Positions 6,045 through 8,652 of a stretch of DNA of 8,652 nucleotides are shown in pieces. The notes under the pieces are model-generated. The model did no database searches. It saw only the letters and a program-made list of their open reading frames with translations, and was not told the DNA's origin. Both the position numbers and the translations under genes were made by a program. Numbering within the stretch: position 1 is the stretch's first letter; the number at the start of each line of letters is the position of its first letter. Source of the stretch: Clostridiales bacterium (lineage in GTDB: Bacteria > Bacillota > Clostridia > Oscillospirales > Oscillospiraceae); contig SFHI01000099.1 of assembly GCA_004555705.1 (NCBI GenBank), positions 1 through 8,652 of the forward strand, read 5' to 3'.

Positions 6045-6851
6045 TCATTTCTTCCAGATGGCCCAGATGTTGCGGATTTGGCCCTCCAGCTGGTCGTAGC
6101 TCCACAGCTTCCCGGAGCGCTCCAGGCTGTTGGGGTCATTGACCCGGAACATTCCCTCTTCCATCCCGGCCAGTACCACATAATGCCCCTTGGAGGTAAA
6201 GTCCCCCGGCCCCAAAGCCAGGATGATGGGCCTGCCTTCCTCCAGAGCGGCCACCATTTTCCCCTTCACCAGGGGCAGCTCCTGGACGCTGAGCCCCAGC
6301 TTCTCCGCGCCCTCGCTGATCAGGGTCCAGGAGGAGCCAAAGCCCCGCTCATAGTAACCGTTTCGCTGGGCGAATCGGGCTACCTGCTCCGGATTCATCG
6401 CATCGTCCCCGGTCAGATAGTAGCCCACCATGGCAAGGCAGGTGGGACCGCAGCCGGTGATGCCGATGCAGCTGTTTCCGTACTCGGCATAGCCCCACAT
6501 GGGGTCCCATTGCAGGAATAAGGGCGCCCCCTTGCTTCTGTCAAAGCCGCTGAGGTCCGGCGCTTCCTCCTTCCGGAAGGGATAATTCAGGACAAAATCC
6601 CTGGTCTCCGGGTTGCGCTCATACAGGTCAATCAGCTCCTCCGGGTATTCACCGTAGGAGATTCCCTTTTCCTCGGCGAAGGCCTTGACCTCTTTTTCCG
6701 CCTCGCTGCGCTCCTCCCAGGAAAAGGATATGTCTCTGTAGAGATTGTACAGCTCCCTTCTTCCCAGCAGCCCGGCGATCAGCACCGCCAGGACCCCAAA
6801 GAGGACGCACAGGAGCACCTCCCGTTTCTTTTCTTTCGCTTTCTGCTCCAC
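6045..6851 (-). CDS. Membrane-anchored C39-like cysteine peptidase
   Basis: This 268-residue protein has a basic N-terminus (KAKEKKR), one membrane segment (11-30), a charged, probably coiled stretch (about 44-80), and a papain-like C39 domain (about 108-268). In that domain LQWDPMW (113-119) supplies the expected Gln. CGPTCLAMV (134-142) holds the likely catalytic Cys134, GHYVVLAG (222-229) the catalytic His223, and VNDPNS (237-242) the third residue. The charge pattern puts the peptidase outside the cell. Related domains cut bacteriocin leaders or cell-surface peptides, but this one has no ABC transporter fused or nearby, so the substrate is unknown. The start is a GTG at 6851, preceded by AGGTGA; an in-frame TGA within that site blocks any upstream start. 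The gene is monocistronic and convergent with glucokinase, with which it shares a terminator. Confidence 0.85.
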   Translation of the reverse strand: MEQKAKEKKREVLLCVLFGVLAVLIAGLLGRRELYNLYRDISFSWEERSEAEKEVKAFAEEKGISYGEYPEELIDLYERNPETRDFVLNYPFRKEEAPDLSGFDRSKGAPLFLQWDPMWGYAEYGNSCIGITGCGPTCLAMVGYYLTGDDAMNPEQVARFAQRNGYYERGFGSSWTLISEGAEKLGLSVQELPLVKGKMVAALEEGRPIILALGPGDFTSKGHYVVLAGMEEGMFRVNDPNSLERSGKLWSYDQLEGQIRNIWAIWKK

Positions 6852-6897
6852 GATTTCACCTGATTTCTTTCTCTCTGATCGGGTCAGGCAGGAGGAA

Positions 6898-7121
6898 AAA
6901 TTGCTGTTTGTCGCTGCGCTCGAAGTGGACAGTTGACAGTGGAAAGTGGACAGTTGTGGTATCCCCTTCGGGGATGGAATTGAAATAATGATGGTCGGAA
7001 AACATCACATTCTATTTTGAAATGTTACGATATCAAAACATATTGTTTTCAATCGTCCCGAAGGGACACCTTAACTGTCCACTGTCAACTTTCAACTGTC
7101 AACTGTTGCAAACAACAATTT
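6898..7121. repeat. Repeat E: complete MITE-like element with AGTTGACAGT arms
   Basis: The terminal inverted repeats AAATTGCTGTTTG (6898-6910) and CAAACAACAATTT (7109-7121) differ at one base. Inside each end lie imperfectly inverted arrays of short units: GTGGACAGTTGACAGTGG and on (about 6925-6957), and ACTGTCCACTGTCAACT and on (about 7074-7106). A hairpin word is present on each side, CCCCTTCGGGG (6963-6973) and TCCCGAAGGGA. The centre is AT-rich and codes for nothing. The element separates the peptidase gene from the sigma-factor operon. Confidence 0.8.
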
Positions 7122-7142
7122 GCCGTTTTGCTGCAGAATACC

Positions 7143-7233
7143 GATCAGCATTTCTGATCATGGAGCCATTGTAGCAAAATGCTTCTTAAGAAGTCTTTTG
7201 GGAAAGATTAAGCTTTTCTTATTTTTCCCAAAA
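7143..7233. other. Cluster of short inverted repeats of unknown function
   Basis: Three inverted repeats lie close together in gene-free DNA. GATCAG/CTGATC spans 7143-7159. A perfect 12-base palindrome, CTTCTTAAGAAG, lies at 7182-7193. TTTTGGGAAA (7196-7205) pairs with TTTCCCAAAA (7224-7233) around an AAGCTT core. They lie between repeat E and the ECF-type promoter. They could be operators, a weak hairpin or remnants of other repeats; no known binding-site consensus is recognised. Confidence 0.4.
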
Positions 7234-7266
7234 TACGCCGGATTTGCCAAAGAATTAGAAACAGAT

Positions 7267-7292
7267 GCAACCTTTTCCCTCCGGGAATCGTA
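7267..7292 (+). promoter_or_regulatory. ECF-sigma-type promoter, probably autoregulatory
   Basis: GCAACC (7267-7272) is followed after 16 bases by CGTA (7289-7292). An AAC-centred -35 with a CGT-type -10 at this spacing is the hallmark of promoters read by extracytoplasmic-function sigma factors. It lies about 40 bases upstream of an ECF sigma gene, so positive autoregulation is the natural inference. A perfect palindrome, GAAGGGCCCTTC (7301-7312), lies at or just after the expected transcription start. Confidence 0.7.
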
Positions 7293-7332
7293 TTGTCTTT
7301 GAAGGGCCCTTCAGAAACATAAGGAGTTTTTT

Positions 7333-7815
7333 ATGAAACGATCAGTGGACGATGCATTCCGGGAATATGGCGACCGGGTATTTACGGCAGCTTTTCAGAT
7401 CTGCGGGAACAAGGCCGACGCGGACGATGTGGTGCAGGACACCTTTGTCAAGTATTACACCCTGGACCGTGAGTATGAAAGCGAAGCGCACCTCAAAGCC
7501 TGGCTCCTGCGGGTGGCCATCAACCGGGCCAAGGATGTGGCAGGCTCCTTCTGGCGGAGAAACACCGTTTCCTGGGAGGAGTACATGGAGGAATTGGATT
7601 TCGCGGCGCCGGAGGACAGCCGGCTGTTCCAGGCGGTCATGGAGCTGCCCCGGAAATACCGCGTCCTGATCCACCTGTACTACTATGAGGAGTATTCCGT
7701 GGAGGAGATCGCGGAGCTCCTGCGCTGCCGTCCGGGGACGGTAAAAAGTCAACTGAGCCGGGGACGAAAGCTCCTGAAATCCATGCTGATGGAGGAATGG
7801 GACGATGACGAATAA
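7333..7815 (+). CDS. ECF-family RNA polymerase sigma factor
   Basis: This 160-residue protein has the two domains of a group 4 (ECF) sigma factor. Region 2 (about 6-72) includes DADDVVQDTFVKYY (29-42) for core binding and AWLLRVAINRAKD (56-68) for -10 recognition. Region 4 (about 98-150) includes LPRKYRVLIHLYYYEEYSVEEIAE and the helix-turn-helix through GTVKSQLSRGRKLL (135-148) for -35 recognition. The acidic linker between them (81-97) is short and no extra C-terminal domain is present. It starts at an ATG with AAGGAG 6 bases upstream. It overlaps the following membrane-protein gene by 11 bases, as sigma/anti-sigma pairs often do. The ECF-type promoter ahead of it suggests it directs its own transcription. 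The signal it responds to and its other targets cannot be read from this window. Confidence 0.95.
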   Translation: MKRSVDDAFREYGDRVFTAAFQICGNKADADDVVQDTFVKYYTLDREYESEAHLKAWLLRVAINRAKDVAGSFWRRNTVSWEEYMEELDFAAPEDSRLFQAVMELPRKYRVLIHLYYYEEYSVEEIAELLRCRPGTVKSQLSRGRKLLKSMLMEEWDDDE

Positions 7816-8401
7816 ACAGCGGTATCAGCGTACCTTTGGCACGCTCCATGCCTCCGATGATTTTCTGAAGGAGGTTTCTGCAATGAAAACCACAAAGCAT
7901 TTTCCCGCCCGCAGGCTCATCGGCCTGTGCGCAGCGGTGATTCTGATTCTGGCCATGTCCACAGCCGCCTATGCCGCGGATGTGGGCGGCATTCAGCGCA
8001 GGGTTCAGCTCTGGATTCACGGCGACCAGACGGATGTGGTCCTGGATATCCGGGACGGCCAGTACACCGCGACCTACGAGGATTCCGAAGGAAATTCCCA
8101 CGAATTCGGCGGCGGCGGTGTGGCCATTGAGCCGGACGGCTCCGAGCGGCCCCTGACGGAGGAAGAGCTTCTGGAACACCTGGACCATCCGGAGGTCGAA
8201 TACGAGGACGACGGCACCGTCTGGGTGTACTACCGGGGCCAAAAAATCGAGATCACCGACAAATTTGACGACAGCGGCGTGTGCTATGTCCAACTGAAGG
8301 ACGGCGATGACATTCTGTATATGACTATAAAATACCGGGGCGGCTTCGCGGTCAATCCCAACCACTATATAAGTCCGTCCCAATTCAATATCGGCAAGTA
8401 A
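7805..8401 (+). CDS. Probable membrane anti-sigma factor, single-pass, with internal start
   Basis: This 198-residue protein is inferred to be the anti-sigma partner because it overlaps the sigma gene and has a single-pass membrane layout. Residues 1-36 (MTNKQRYQRTFGTLHASDDF and on) would be a very short cytoplasmic domain able to hold the sigma factor. Residues 38-57 are the membrane segment. Residues 58-198 are external, acidic and beta-rich, with GGIQRRVQLW, GQYTATYED, a glycine run GGGG (102-105) and YYRGQKIEITDKF. No zinc-binding HxxxCxxC motif of the ZAS class is present. GGAGG (7791-7795) serves the ATG at 7805. A second, in-frame start at Met27 (7883) has AAGGAGG 8 bases upstream and would make a 172-residue form beginning like a signal peptide and ending STAAYA-AD. 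The sensory role of the external part is unknown. Confidence 0.75.
   Translation: MTNKQRYQRTFGTLHASDDFLKEVSAMKTTKHFPARRLIGLCAAVILILAMSTAAYAADVGGIQRRVQLWIHGDQTDVVLDIRDGQYTATYEDSEGNSHEFGGGGVAIEPDGSERPLTEEELLEHLDHPEVEYEDDGTVWVYYRGQKIEITDKFDDSGVCYVQLKDGDDILYMTIKYRGGFAVNPNHYISPSQFNIGK
7868..7885 (+). promoter_or_regulatory. Internal ribosome binding site and ATG within the anti-sigma gene
   Basis: AAGGAGG (7868-7874) is separated by 8 bases from an in-frame ATG (7883-7885). It is a stronger site than the GGAGG used by the first ATG. Initiation here would remove the 26-residue cytoplasmic N-terminus and leave a sequence with a basic start, a hydrophobic core and an AYA-A cleavage site. Confidence 0.55.
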
Positions 8402-8443
8402 ACGAACCCCCTCCTGCCCGCAAAGGGCCAGGAGGGGATCGTT
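8401..8443 (+). terminator. Probable terminator of the sigma/anti-sigma operon
   Basis: CCCCTCCTG (8408-8416) pairs with CAGGAGGGG (8429-8437). The stem may be extended inward by CCC/GGG and outward by AACGA/TCGTT. It begins at the stop codon of the anti-sigma gene. The following GTTATTTCC is only a weak T-tract, so efficiency is uncertain. Confidence 0.65.
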
Positions 8444-8482
8444 ATTTCCACAGATACACGCCGGTCCACCCCGGCTGGAAGA

Positions 8483-8560
8483 TTAATTGCTGTTTGTCGC
8501 TGCGTGTCAAAGTGTCCTGTCATTGTCATGAAAAAAGCTGTCATTGCGAACCAGTGCGCC
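8483..8560. repeat. Repeat F: partial, mosaic copy
   Basis: It opens with AATTGCTGTTTGTCGCTGCG (8485-8504), identical over 20 bases to the left end of repeat E (6899-6918). It continues with the first 20 bases of the 43-base arm of repeats C and D (8540-8559). It then breaks off, with no centre, second arm or right end, just before the promoter of the next gene. Confidence 0.65.
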
Positions 8561-8584
8561 AGACTGTCTAACGGTTGCATAGTG

Positions 8585-8593
8585 TGCTATAAT
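8585..8593 (+). promoter_or_regulatory. Extended -10 promoter of the last gene
   Basis: TGCTATAAT (8585-8593) is a perfect TATAAT with the TG extension. The sequence 18 bases upstream, CTGTCT (8564-8569), is only a loose -35 match, which an extended -10 can tolerate. It precedes the GGAGGT and ATG of the gene at 8630. Confidence 0.6.
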
Positions 8594-8629
8594 GGAGTAA
8601 AGAAAAGAGTAACCACGGAGGTAGGCACT

Positions 8630-8652
8630 ATGGCATACATTAACGGACTCGA
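8630..8652 (+). CDS. Start of an unidentified gene running off the window
   Basis: An ATG at 8630 follows GGAGGT (8617-8622) at 7 bases and an extended -10 promoter. Only MAYINGL plus part of a codon is visible, which is too little to assign a family. The complete set of expression signals makes a real gene likely. Confidence 0.6.

Noticed and set aside
5125..6099. 324-residue open frame overlapping glucokinase
   Set aside because: It is a shifted-frame shadow rich in Arg, Gly and Pro; the ROK motifs are in the other frame.
7120..7302. 60-residue open frame before the sigma gene
   Set aside because: It has no ribosome binding site, overlaps palindromes and the ECF-type promoter, and has no recognisable domain.
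8575..8593. TTGCAT as the -35 box of the last promoter
   Set aside because: It is only 7 bases from TATAAT, far too close; the extended -10 reading is preferred.

Overview
This window looks like chromosomal DNA from a Gram-positive, anaerobic gut-type Clostridia, most likely the Oscillospiraceae. That placement is an inference. It rests on GC-rich genes separated by AT-rich spacers, strong AGGAGG-type ribosome binding sites, the general look of the proteins (435-residue Firmicutes-type Pgi, ROK glucokinase, ECF sigma factor with a short membrane-bound partner), and a high density of small palindromic intergenic repeats. No rRNA, tRNA, CRISPR array, transposase or phage gene was seen.

Layout. 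1-225: possible tail of an upstream gene, then repeat A with a possible promoter. 226-654 (+): MarR-family regulator. 655-998: repeat B and a terminator. 999-2375 (-): MATE efflux transporter, convergent with the regulator. 2376-2791: a strong MATE promoter, repeat C and a terminator. 2792-3199 (-): small P-loop NTPase with its own promoter. 3310-4617 (-): glucose-6-phosphate isomerase. 4618-5041: pgi promoter and repeat D. 5042-5989 (+): ROK-family glucokinase, followed by a bidirectional terminator. 6045-6851 (-): membrane-anchored C39-like cysteine peptidase with a GTG start. 6852-7332: repeat E, several small palindromes and an ECF-type promoter. 7333-7815 (+): ECF sigma factor. 7805-8401 (+): overlapping single-pass membrane protein, the probable anti-sigma factor. 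8402-8629: terminator, partial repeat F and a promoter. 8630 onward (+): first codons of a gene that leaves the window.

Functional links. The divergent pgi and glucokinase genes encode consecutive steps: glucose to glucose-6-phosphate to fructose-6-phosphate. The MarR/MATE pair suggests a drug- or metabolite-responsive efflux locus. The sigma/anti-sigma pair has an upstream promoter of ECF type, which suggests autoregulation.

The most unusual content is between the genes. Six repeat copies (A-F) share a terminal motif close to AAATTGnTGTTTG but carry three unrelated interiors. Copies C and D share a centre in the same orientation, while their arms and flanks are exchanged, as if the centre had been inverted. 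One arm carries a paired base change that keeps a local hairpin. The probable anti-sigma gene also has a well-placed internal ribosome binding site and start codon that would produce a signal-peptide form lacking the cytoplasmic domain.
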